9,251 bases of DNA from Candidatus Krumholzibacteriia bacterium (lineage in GTDB: Bacteria > Krumholzibacteriota > Krumholzibacteriia > LZORAL124-64-63). Position 1 is the stretch's first letter. The number at the start of each line of letters is the position of its first letter. The notes beneath the pieces were generated by a model. It saw only the letters and a program-made list of their open reading frames with translations. It made no database searches and was not told the origin of the DNA. Both the position numbers and the translations under genes were made by a program. Positions 1 through 7,320 of the stretch are shown here, in pieces. The DNA is taken from assembly GCA_028718575.1 (NCBI GenBank), contig JAQULN010000086.1:1-9251 (forward strand), given 5' to 3'.

Positions 1-495
1 CGGCACACCGAACAGCGCCCACATCGCCGCCGCATCCGGCAGGCGCCCAAACGACACGTCGGGCGGCAATGCGACGGGGTCGACTTCGTCGAGGCGAGTG
101 GCGCCGTCGGCCGCGGTCAAGAGCAGCGGTTCGCCGTCGGCGCTGATGGCGAAATTGGTGTGCAACTGACCAGCTATGCCAACCTTGTCTTTGCCGGAAG
201 CCCAGACCAGCAAGAACCCGCCGGCCGGAATGCTGCAAGCGGGGAACTGCCAGCGCAGCGGATTGCCGGCGTTGTCGGAAAGGTAGCAGGCCGTCAGATC
301 GTAGGCCGCGGCGCCGGGATTGTGGATTTCGAGCCAATCGGAATAGTCGCCGTCGTCGTCGGCGATGGTGGCGGCGTTGGAGCTCATGAACTCGTTGATC
401 AACGGGGTCTGGGCTTGGGCTGCGAGCGGCACGATATCGGCAAACCCGACAGCGATCGCAACGAGTAAAAAAACCATGCGTGGTCGTAACTGCAC
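1..495 (-). CDS. Secreted lamin-tail-domain (LTD) protein, N-terminal part
   Basis: The reading frame is open from 495 to the left window edge (165 codons), so the C-terminus is missing. The GTG at 495 is preferred because GGGGAG lies 6 nt upstream and this start adds Arg residues before a hydrophobic core (MVFLLVAIAVGF). Together they form a signal peptide, with a likely cut after AQA near residue 28. An internal ATG at 477 would lack the charged n-region. From about residue 32 the protein reads LINEFMSSN, then DDDGDYSDWLEIHNP, YLSDNAGNPLRWQFP and LHTNFAISADGEPLLL. This is the typical run of a bacterial lamin-tail domain, an Ig-like beta fold found in exported proteins, often beside CotH kinase-like or sorting domains. 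VSFGRLPD near residue 147 also matches the domain's usual end. The domain assignment is strong. The overall function is unknown because what follows the LTD lies outside the window. Confidence 0.85.
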   Translation of the reverse strand, partial: MQLRPRMVFLLVAIAVGFADIVPLAAQAQTPLINEFMSSNAATIADDDGDYSDWLEIHNPGAAAYDLTACYLSDNAGNPLRWQFPACSIPAGGFLLVWASGKDKVGIAGQLHTNFAISADGEPLLLTAADGATRLDEVDPVALPPDVSFGRLPDAAAMWALFGVP

Positions 496-557
496 GAGCA
501 ACTCCCCGGCAAAGGATGGAAGCGGCGAAACGGCGAACCCTTGCGGCGTGTCTTGCT

Positions 558-587
558 ATTATACCACACGGCAGCGGGCCGACTCAA
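558..587 (-). promoter_or_regulatory. Extended -10 sigma70-type promoter for the LTD gene
   Basis: On the minus strand a perfect TATAAT (558-563) is preceded by TGG, giving the extended -10 form TGnTATAAT. A TTGAGT box (582-587, 4 of 6 to TTGACA) lies 18 bp upstream. Transcription would start near 551, leaving a leader of about 55 nt before the GTG at 495. A consensus -10 stands out in such GC-rich sequence. It implies that the LTD gene is expressed separately from the ftsY operon. Confidence 0.7.
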
Positions 588-703
588 TCGCCACAACCGG
601 CCGCCGACGCGGACGCGCGGTGCGACGGGACGCGGCGAATCAGCTGGCGGACCCCTGGACGATGCGCGATCGATTCCGTAACGTCACCCGCGGTGAGTCA
701 AGT

Positions 704-750
704 GCCGGCGCCAAACTGCAGTATCGGCGCCGGCCGCATCCGCCGGCGCC
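704..750. repeat. Three 9-bp palindromic repeat units with alternative hairpins
   Basis: GCCGGCGCC occurs at 704-712 and 742-750, and its exact reverse complement GGCGCCGGC at 726-734. The middle copy can pair with the left one (13-nt loop) or the right one (7-nt loop), so two mutually exclusive perfect 9-bp stems are possible. No T-run follows on either strand, so neither looks like a standard intrinsic terminator. GC-rich background makes such words more likely by chance, and the role is unknown. Confidence 0.5.
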
Positions 751-856
751 ATGAGGCGAGGCGACTCCGGCTGGACCATGAGTCGCAAAATATGGAGCAG
801 CTGGCTGTTCGCTTCTTGGTACCCGGTCCCCACGCTTACCGACAATGACTCGCCGT

Positions 857-882
857 GCTGGCCGCCTGCTCTCCGGGCCAGC
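857..882 (-). other. Small hairpin downstream of ftsY
   Basis: GCTGGCC (857-863) and GGCCAGC (876-882) form a perfect 7-bp stem with a 12-nt loop. It lies just beyond the stronger hairpin at 889-928 in the direction of ftsY transcription. The two could act together in ending the transcript or protecting its 3' end. There is no T-run. Confidence 0.35.
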
Positions 883-888
883 CATCGA

Positions 889-928
889 ACCCGCTGGCGT
901 GCACGCGAACGGCGGTACGCCAGCGGGT
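889..928 (-). terminator. Strong 12-bp hairpin, likely 3' end of the selA-SPOR-smc-ftsY transcript
   Basis: ACCCGCTGGCGT (889-900) and ACGCCAGCGGGT (917-928) are perfect reverse complements, giving a 12-bp stem with a 16-nt loop. It starts 32 nt after the ftsY stop codon. The position suggests termination or 3'-end stabilisation. On the minus strand the bases after the stem are TTCGATGG, not a T-run, so it is not a textbook intrinsic terminator and may need Rho or be a processing end. The stem is directly visible; the function is inferred. Confidence 0.5.
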
Positions 929-960
929 GTCTGTTTCAGCGCCGCGTCCTCGCGCCGCGA

Positions 961-2004
961 TCAATCGCTCGTATCGCCATCGTCTGCCCAGTCGGCGAAC
1001 AGCGCGTCGCAGAACGCCGCGGCATCGAACGGCGCCAGGTCGGCCACGGTCTCCCCCATGCCGACATAGCGAACGGGTAGCCCAAGAGTCTCAGCGATCG
1101 CCACGACGATGCCTCCCTTGGCGGTACCGTCGAGCTTGGTCAGAATCAAGCCTTCGACCGGAATGGTTTCGGCGAACACTCGCGCCTGCGCCAGGCCGTT
1201 CTGTCCCGTATTGGCATCGACGACGAGGAGCGTTTCGGGGTCGCGCCCCGTGCGCCGCCGAATCACGCGCGCCACCTTGGCCAACTCATCCATGAGATTC
1301 GTCTTGGTGTGCAGCCGGCCGGCGGTGTCGACGATCACCGTGTCGCAGCCGCGGGCGACGGCGGCATTGATGGCGTCGTAGGTGACGGCGGCCGGATCGG
1401 CGCCCGGCGCCTGCGCCACGCACGGCGCCCCGATGCGATCCGCCCAGACCTGGATCTGCTCGACTGCCGCGGCGCGGAACGTGTCGCCGGCCGCCAGCAA
1501 CACCCGCCTTCCCTGCTGCTGATACAGGTGCCCCAACTTGGCGATGCTCGTCGTCTTGCCCGTACCGTTGACCCCGACGACGAATACCACCCTGACGTCG
1601 GCCGGTGGCTCGCCGCCGGCCACATCCGGCGGCCGGCCGGCCGCCTGCCGTCGCACTTTGCCCTTGCGCCGCTTGCCGCCGTCGCCGCCGAGCGCGGCTT
1701 CCCACGAGGGCGGTTGGACGCGCGGTTTGGCTTCGACGAGGATCTGCTGGACGTCGCGCCGAATGATGTCGAGCACGGCGGCCAGCGTTGCCTCGCCGCC
1801 GGCCTCGCGCAGGCGGCCCTCGATGGTGCGCGTGATGCGCACCGCCGATTGCACGCCCATATCCGCCTTGATCAACAGCTCCTCGATCTCGTCGAGTGTG
1901 TCATCGTCCAGCTTGACGCCACCGCCGAGCAACCGCCTGAGACCGCCGACGAAGTTGTCCCGCGACTTGCGCAGTCCGGTGCGGAAACGTTCGAAGAGCC
2001 CCAT
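961..2004 (-). CDS. ftsY: FtsY, signal recognition particle receptor GTPase
   Basis: FtsY is the membrane-associated receptor that docks SRP-bound ribosomes and hands nascent membrane proteins to SecYEG, using GTP hydrolysis in a complex with Ffh. The 347-residue protein begins MGLFERFRTGLRKSRDNFVGGL, the usual amphipathic start and N helix of family members without an acidic A domain. The G domain has all its motifs: P-loop GVNGTGKTT (about 144-152), DTFRAAAVEQ (174-183), DTAGR (226-230), TKLDGTAKGG (289-298) and GMGE (315-318). Between the N and G domains sits an unusual basic stretch (about 111-124, KRRKGKVRRQ followed by a Pro/Gly-rich part). I chose the ATG at 2004, although a GTG lies directly before it at 2007. 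The ATG overlaps the smc TGA by one base, so translation is probably coupled to smc. Length and motifs are complete, and the identification is secure. Confidence 0.97.
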   Translation of the reverse strand: MGLFERFRTGLRKSRDNFVGGLRRLLGGGVKLDDDTLDEIEELLIKADMGVQSAVRITRTIEGRLREAGGEATLAAVLDIIRRDVQQILVEAKPRVQPPSWEAALGGDGGKRRKGKVRRQAAGRPPDVAGGEPPADVRVVFVVGVNGTGKTTSIAKLGHLYQQQGRRVLLAAGDTFRAAAVEQIQVWADRIGAPCVAQAPGADPAAVTYDAINAAVARGCDTVIVDTAGRLHTKTNLMDELAKVARVIRRRTGRDPETLLVVDANTGQNGLAQARVFAETIPVEGLILTKLDGTAKGGIVVAIAETLGLPVRYVGMGETVADLAPFDAAAFCDALFADWADDGDTSD

Positions 2005-5000
2005 CACTCCTGCGCCTCGAGAATACCCGCCGCGGTGCGGCGGGACGCCAAGGCGCCCGCCAGTTCGCTATCGGAATTGGCGGTGGCGACGTCCTGGAAA
2101 CTGACCGAGACGATGCTCGAGCAGCCCTTTTCCATCATGGTCACCCCGTAGAGGTGGTTGGCTACCTCCATGGTCATCTTGTTGTGGGTGATCACCAGGA
2201 ACTGGGTGTTGCGCGAGAACTCCCGGAGCATGGTCACGAAGCGCTGGATGTTGGTGTCGTCGAGCGGCGCATCGGCTTCGTCCAGCAGGCAGAAGGGCGA
2301 CGGTTTGACCAGGTAGACCGCGAACAGGATCGACAGCGCGGTCAGGCAGCGCTCGCCGCCGGATAGCAGCGAAACGTTGTCGATCACCTTGCCCTTGGGT
2401 TGGGCTGTGATCACGATATCGCTCTCGAGCGGATCGTCGGTGCGCACCAGTTCCAAGTCGGCGCGGCCGCCCTCGAACAGCGTCTGGAAGACCTGGCGGT
2501 AGTTGCTCCGGACCGCCTCGAACGTGGTGGCGAAGAGCTTGCGCGCGGTGCGGTTAATCTCGGCGATCGCGCGCTCGAGATCGTCCTTGGCCTTCATCAC
2601 GTCGGTGCGCTGGTTGACCAGGAATGCCAACCGCTCTTTCTTCGTTTCATACTCTTCAAGAGCGAGGTGATTGATCGGTCCGAGTTCGGCCAGATTCTTG
2701 CGCCGCGTCGCCAGCAGCTCTTCTGCTTGTTCGATCTGGAACACGTCGCCGTCGCGCACCAGCTCGCGCGGCAAATGGTCGTCCGTCTGCGCCGCCGCCA
2801 ACGTGGAAAACGCGCCGCCGTACTGCTGCTCGAGTCGTTCCTCGAGGTTGTTGCGCCGCAGGTCGAGCGTGGCCAGTTCCGTTTCGAGTTGATGGATCTG
2901 GTCGCGGCATCCGTGGCGCTGATCCTCGATCGCCTTGATGCGATCGTGCCAAACCTCGGTTTGCTGGCGCGACTCCTGGAGCGCCTGCGCCGCGTTGCGC
3001 ACGATCTGCCGGCGGCGTTCCCGCTCGGCGAACGCCGTGGCCAGGCGTTGCTTGGCGGCCACCAGCTCGCCGGCCAGCCGTTCGCCTTCTTGCCGGCCGT
3101 ACTGCGCTTCCGCCGTCAGTCGTTCGCGCCGGACCTGCAACTCGTCCAAGTTGGCGCGCAAATGGGCCAGAGCTGTCGTGGTCTCGCGCTGTTCTCCGTC
3201 GCGGCGTTGCGCTTGCAGCCGCGCCTCCTCGTAGGCGAAGCGCAGATCGTCGCGCATCGCTTCGGTTTCCTGTACGCAGCGCCGCAGATCCTCGCGCCGC
3301 AAGGTGCTGTCCTCGCGACGGCGGCCCGTTTCGGCGTGCGCATCCCGCAACGCCTGTTCGTCACGATCAAGCGCCGCGATCTCCTCGGCGAGCCGCGTCT
3401 GCTCGTTGCGCAACTCGACCTGGCGCGCGGCTCTGGCCGCGTCGCGGTCGACCAGTTGCGCCAACGCGACCTGGGCTTCCTGCAACTCGCCGTGCAACGC
3501 TTCCAGATCGTCACGGCCGGTGCGGAGCAGTTCCTGCTGCGCTAGGTGTCGTTCGCGGTTTTCACTCAGCCTGGCGTGCGCAGCCGACACCTCGGCTTGC
3601 ACGGCGGCCACTTCGGCCTGGAGCTGGTCCAGCCGGCCGCTGCGGCCCAGCAGGCTACCTTCGTTCCGCTCGCCGCCGCCGCCGCGGACCAGGCCATCGC
3701 TCGCCACCAGCAGGCCGGTCCGGCTCAGGCACAGAACCGGCGTCTCGCCTCGCGCGGCGAGCGCCGCGGCCATGGCCTGATCGTCGCTTTCGAACAGGTA
3801 GGTCCGCGCCAGCAGGCGCTTCAGATGCGGCAGGTGTTCGATATCACCCTGCACGACCCCGCCAGCCGGTTTGCCCCCCGGCGGCGCCGCCGCTGCGGTG
3901 ATCGCTTGCGGCTCTTCGCGGCACAGGAACGTCGCCTGACCGTGCTGCCCGGCACGCAGACCGCGGGCGAATTCCGCTGCGGCACCGGCGTTCTCGACCA
4001 CCACCGCGTCGAGGATCTCGCCGAACAGGATCTCGAAGGCGCCGGTCCAGGCGTCAGCCACCCGCAGGCTGTCCGCCAGACCGCCCCGAACCGCGGGGTG
4101 GCCAGCCTGGCTGGTCAAAACGTGCCGTGCTCCTTGGCCGTAGCCGGCGAATTCCGCCTGCAGACCTTGCAGCAATTCCAGCCGTCCGGCGGCCGCCTCG
4201 CGCCGCCCGGTCGCAGCCGAAATATCCTGCTGGATGGCGTGCGCCGCGGCGTCCAGATCGGCAACGCTGCGTTCGGTCGCCGCCAAGTGTCCCAACAACT
4301 CGCGGCGCCGCTGGGCCAGTTCCTCACCCGCCGCCGCTAGTTCCTGCCGCCGCTGCTCGTACTGCGCCGACTCGTTGGCGAGACCCGCGGCCTCGCTCGC
4401 CGCCAGGGCCAACCGCTCCTGGCGGTTCTCGCGCCGCACCTGCAACTCGCGCAGGCGGCTCTTGCTGGCGGCGTCGCGCTCGATGAACTGCAGATTGAGC
4501 TGGACCGATTCTTCGAGCGCTTCGCGATCGGCGGCCAATCTAGCTTCCAAAACCCGCAACTCTTCGATCTGCCGGGTCAGTTCCTCGCCCGCGCCCGTCG
4601 CCGCCGCTTCGAGTTCGGCGAGTCGCTGCGCGAGGGCATCGATACGCCCGGCGATCTCGACGCGCTGTTCGCCAGCCTCGGCGGCGGCGAGGTTCGCTTC
4701 CTCGAAGCGTCGCGCGTACTCGTCGATACGCTGTTCCAGAACCACCACTTGCCGCTCGTCTTCCTGCAGCTGTTCCTCGTACGCCTGCAGTGCTTCTTCG
4801 AGTTGGCGCCGCTCCGCCTCGCGCTCGTCGATGAGCGGTCGTTGCGCGGTGATCTGCGCGCGCAGGGCGGCCAGTTCGCCGCTATCGGCGTCGGCCAGGA
4901 CCTGCAGGGATTGGCGCCGCTCCTTGAGTTCGCGTTCGCGTTGGTCCAGTTCTGCGCGCCGCCGTTTCGCCAGGCCGATATCCAGCGCGCGGATCTCGTT

Positions 5001-5657
5001 GAAGAGGCGCTGATAACGGCGGGCCTTGCCGACCTGCCGTTGCAACGAGCGCACCTCGCGATCGATCTCGGCGATGATGTCGTCCAGGCGCAGTAGATCC
5101 TGGGTCGTGCGTTCCAGCTTGCGTTGGGTCTCCTTGCGCCGCGCCTTGTATTTGGTGATCCCCGAGCCTTCCTCCAGCAGGCGGCGCAGCTCCTGGTTGT
5201 TGTCGTTGAGAATCTGCTTGATCATCGACTCCTCGATGATCGAGTAGCTCGTGTTGTTGACGCCGCTGTCCCATAGCAGGTCGCGCAGGTCTTTGAGCCG
5301 GCACAGCGTGCCGTTCAGGAAATAATCGCTCGTGCCGTCGCGGGTGACCCGCCGTTTGATCGCGACTTCTTCATAGTCGATCGGCAGCCGGCCCGCGTCG
5401 TTCGAGAACGTCAGGGTGACCTCCGCCAGGCCGACAGGCCGGCGCTTGGTCGTGCCCTTGAAGATGACGTCGTCCATCTTGTCGCCGCGCAGATTCTTGG
5501 CCGACTGCTCGCCGAGCACCCAGCGAACGGCATCGACGATGTTGCTCTTGCCGCAGCCGTTCGGGCCCAGGATGGCGGTGATGCCGGCGTCGAAATCCAA
5601 CACCGTGCGGTCGACGAAAGACTTGAAGCCCTGCAGCTCGATGCGCTTGAGTTTCAC
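2004..5657 (-). CDS. smc: SMC chromosome condensation and segregation ATPase
   Basis: This 1217-residue protein has the full bacterial SMC layout and length. The N-terminal head opens MKLKRIELQGFKSFVD, with Walker A GPNGCGKS at 31-38. A long Glu/Arg/Gln-rich coiled coil runs from about 165 to 500. The hinge is at about 500-670 and ends in a glycine-rich GGGGERNEGSL. The returning coiled coil leads to the C-terminal head, with ABC signature LLSGGE (1097-1102) and Walker B CLLDEADAPLDD (D1126, E1127). SMC dimers load on DNA, usually with ScpA and ScpB, extrude loops and help separate sister chromosomes. No scpA or scpB is in the window. The start is a GTG, with AAGGA (5667-5671) 9 nt upstream, and it restores the conserved N-terminus exactly. 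It lies 61 nt after the SPOR gene and overlaps ftsY by one base, consistent with one operon. Confidence 0.97.
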   Translation of the reverse strand: MKLKRIELQGFKSFVDRTVLDFDAGITAILGPNGCGKSNIVDAVRWVLGEQSAKNLRGDKMDDVIFKGTTKRRPVGLAEVTLTFSNDAGRLPIDYEEVAIKRRVTRDGTSDYFLNGTLCRLKDLRDLLWDSGVNNTSYSIIEESMIKQILNDNNQELRRLLEEGSGITKYKARRKETQRKLERTTQDLLRLDDIIAEIDREVRSLQRQVGKARRYQRLFNEIRALDIGLAKRRRAELDQRERELKERRQSLQVLADADSGELAALRAQITAQRPLIDEREAERRQLEEALQAYEEQLQEDERQVVVLEQRIDEYARRFEEANLAAAEAGEQRVEIAGRIDALAQRLAELEAAATGAGEELTRQIEELRVLEARLAADREALEESVQLNLQFIERDAASKSRLRELQVRRENRQERLALAASEAAGLANESAQYEQRRQELAAAGEELAQRRRELLGHLAATERSVADLDAAAHAIQQDISAATGRREAAAGRLELLQGLQAEFAGYGQGARHVLTSQAGHPAVRGGLADSLRVADAWTGAFEILFGEILDAVVVENAGAAAEFARGLRAGQHGQATFLCREEPQAITAAAAPPGGKPAGGVVQGDIEHLPHLKRLLARTYLFESDDQAMAAALAARGETPVLCLSRTGLLVASDGLVRGGGGERNEGSLLGRSGRLDQLQAEVAAVQAEVSAAHARLSENRERHLAQQELLRTGRDDLEALHGELQEAQVALAQLVDRDAARAARQVELRNEQTRLAEEIAALDRDEQALRDAHAETGRRREDSTLRREDLRRCVQETEAMRDDLRFAYEEARLQAQRRDGEQRETTTALAHLRANLDELQVRRERLTAEAQYGRQEGERLAGELVAAKQRLATAFAERERRRQIVRNAAQALQESRQQTEVWHDRIKAIEDQRHGCRDQIHQLETELATLDLRRNNLEERLEQQYGGAFSTLAAAQTDDHLPRELVRDGDVFQIEQAEELLATRRKNLAELGPINHLALEEYETKKERLAFLVNQRTDVMKAKDDLERAIAEINRTARKLFATTFEAVRSNYRQVFQTLFEGGRADLELVRTDDPLESDIVITAQPKGKVIDNVSLLSGGERCLTALSILFAVYLVKPSPFCLLDEADAPLDDTNIQRFVTMLREFSRNTQFLVITHNKMTMEVANHLYGVTMMEKGCSSIVSVSFQDVATANSDSELAGALASRRTAAGILEAQE

Positions 5658-5718
5658 GTTTGCGATTCCTTACGCGAGCGGCCCCGGCCTGCGCCGAGCG
5701 ACCGTCCGCTGCTGCGGG

Positions 5719-7314
5719 TTAGAAACGTTGGGCCATCGCCCAGTTGTGTTTCAGCTCGGCCAGGATGTGCGCCTTGGCGGCGTCGGCCTCACGGCGGCTG
5801 GCGAAACTGCCAGCGTAGATCCGGAAGACCCGGCCTTTCCCCGGCAATTCAACCGCGCGATATTCAGCCTGGATGCGGCGCCGCCCCAGCCGCTGGACCT
5901 CGCCGGCGGCGCTCTGTTCGTCGAAAAGAGTATAGAGCCAGAGCGTCCAGCCGTCCGCGCCGGCCGTTTTACGGAACGCCGACCAATCCACGGCCTGCTC
6001 GCTTGCCGCCGCCTCGACGTCGGCCGCTGCGACCGCAGCGGATCCGGCGCCCGCCGGCTGCGCGCCGTTGCCGGCGGGTACCGGCTCGTTCTGCGCCGGC
6101 GTCGTGCGAACCGCCGCCGAAGCCGGCGGTTCGCTTGTCGGTGCCGCTGCTGCTGAGGCCGATTCCGCCGCGTTCGCTGTCTGATCCGCCACGGCGTCAG
6201 GTTCGTCCGCCAGCCCCGCGGGAGCTTCCGGCAGCGGTGTGGCCAAGCCGCGATCGGCGGCCGCGACCGCCGGATCCTGTCCTGCCGCCCGCCGGTCGGT
6301 CGTCCTTTGTTCGCGCAGGAACAAACCGAGCAGCGCCAGACAGACCACCGCCGCAGCCGCGACGAAGACGAAGACCCCGGAAGTCTGGCGGCGGGGCCGG
6401 GGCGGAATCGACGGCGCGGCCTCGGTCTCCTGCGTTCCGGCTGCCGCGGCGTCCTCGCTCTGACTCTCCGCGGGCACCGACTGCGCCGTCGTCGCTGCCG
6501 CAGCCGGTTCCTCGACGACGGTCTCTGGCGAAGGGGGCTCCGCCGTCGTCGTGTCGTCCGCCGCCGCCGCGACGGCCGGCGGCGTGTCCTCCCGCAGCGT
6601 CGCCTGGATCGCCGTGTATTCCTCTACGCCGTAGCCCAACAGAGCGTCCGGACGTGCGCCCATGCGGTCCAGTTCGGCCAAGATCTTCTCCGTGTCGCCG
6701 ACACTGCGGCCCAGCATGTCCCAGCAGAGCAAGCGAATCTGCGCGGTCTCGAGCCAGGGCACCGAGCGCAGCTTGGCCGGCAGCACGAGGATCAAATCGT
6801 CGGCCTGCCGTCGCAGGCGGTTCAGAAATTCGGCGACCTCGTCCGGGGTGACTCCCGTCGGCGTAAAAGACCCGACGCCCAGAATCGACCCGCGACGGTT
6901 GTCCGATGGCAGAGGTTCGCTGGCCGCGTGCAGCGAAGCGCCGAATCGGATGATGTCGATCCAGCCTTCGCGCTCGATCCGGCCCAACCAGCGTGTGATC
7001 AAGGGATCCTGCTCGTCGGCGTCGACCAGGATCACGGCCTGCCCCCGCGAGGCCAGCAACCAAGCCGCGGCCAGCCCCGCGGCGGCCGCGCCCGGGCCGC
7101 CCGCCGGCGCTTCCAAAAAGGCCCACACGCGCGGCGCCGCCCGGCCGCCCATGGCTTGATCGAGCTGGCGTTCGATCAGCGAATTGCCGGCATAGCGTTG
7201 GACTTCGTCCCACAGGCCTTGCCCGCCATGAAGATCCAACTCGGCCAGGTTCAGGCCCGTGCTCAGGATCTCCAGACCACCGGGTCGCAATGGCAGTTTT
7301 TCGTGCTCTCGCAT
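5719..7314 (-). CDS. Membrane SPOR-domain protein with a degenerate CpsD/MinD-like ATPase domain
   Basis: From the ATG at 7314 this is 531 residues; a GTG at 7320 is also possible and adds two. Residues about 60-230 resemble the cytoplasmic CpsD/BY-kinase or MinD ATPase fold: a beta strand VWAFLEA, a glycine/alanine loop where the P-loop should be, then AVILVDADEQDP, like the conserved DADxxxP. The catalytic parts are lost: the loop reads GGPGAAAAG with no Lys or Ser/Thr, and the later strand reads LILVLPAK instead of the usual IDTPP. About 240-305 is an Ala/Glu/Thr-rich linker. RPRR then precedes one membrane helix (about 313-333), so the N-terminus should be cytoplasmic. A second Ala/Pro linker runs to about 440. 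A C-terminal SPOR domain (about 452-529) ends with RVFRIYAGSFASRREADAAK. SPOR domains bind glycan strands stripped of stem peptides at septa. It begins about 6 nt after selA. The SPOR call is firm, the pseudo-ATPase call fairly firm, and the role inferred. Confidence 0.85.
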   Translation of the reverse strand: MREHEKLPLRPGGLEILSTGLNLAELDLHGGQGLWDEVQRYAGNSLIERQLDQAMGGRAAPRVWAFLEAPAGGPGAAAAGLAAAWLLASRGQAVILVDADEQDPLITRWLGRIEREGWIDIIRFGASLHAASEPLPSDNRRGSILGVGSFTPTGVTPDEVAEFLNRLRRQADDLILVLPAKLRSVPWLETAQIRLLCWDMLGRSVGDTEKILAELDRMGARPDALLGYGVEEYTAIQATLREDTPPAVAAAADDTTTAEPPSPETVVEEPAAAATTAQSVPAESQSEDAAAAGTQETEAAPSIPPRPRRQTSGVFVFVAAAAVVCLALLGLFLREQRTTDRRAAGQDPAVAAADRGLATPLPEAPAGLADEPDAVADQTANAAESASAAAAPTSEPPASAAVRTTPAQNEPVPAGNGAQPAGAGSAAVAAADVEAAASEQAVDWSAFRKTAGADGWTLWLYTLFDEQSAAGEVQRLGRRRIQAEYRAVELPGKGRVFRIYAGSFASRREADAAKAHILAELKHNWAMAQRF

Positions 7315-7320
7315 GGCCAC

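Larger units (their letters stand above)
496..960. other. Non-coding spacer between ftsY and the LTD gene
   Basis: No frame in these 465 bases gives a recognisable protein. The short open frames have no good ribosome binding site and are Arg/Pro-rich, as is usual for chance frames in GC-rich DNA. I looked for tRNA arms, an SRP RNA tetraloop motif and a selC-like tRNA and found none. What it does hold is the LTD promoter at 558-587, three copies of a 9-bp GC palindrome half at 704-750, and two hairpins at 857-882 and 889-928 just after ftsY. The part from 588 to 700 shows nothing. Confidence 0.6.

Noticed and set aside
640..885. Possible small gene in the ftsY-LTD spacer
   Set aside because: No ribosome binding site, no signal or domain, Arg/Pro-rich composition, and it overlaps the palindromic repeats.
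880..893. GGGTTCGATGG on the minus strand, resembling a tRNA T-loop
   Set aside because: No matching T-stem, acceptor stem or anticodon arm; the bases belong partly to the 12-bp hairpin.
1309..2151. Plus-strand open frame antisense to ftsY and the end of smc
   Set aside because: It is opposite complete, motif-rich genes and shows no recognisable domain.
2400..4340. Two plus-strand open frames antisense to smc
   Set aside because: Their heptad-like Leu/Arg/Gln content mirrors the SMC coiled coil on the other strand; there are no ribosome binding sites or domains.
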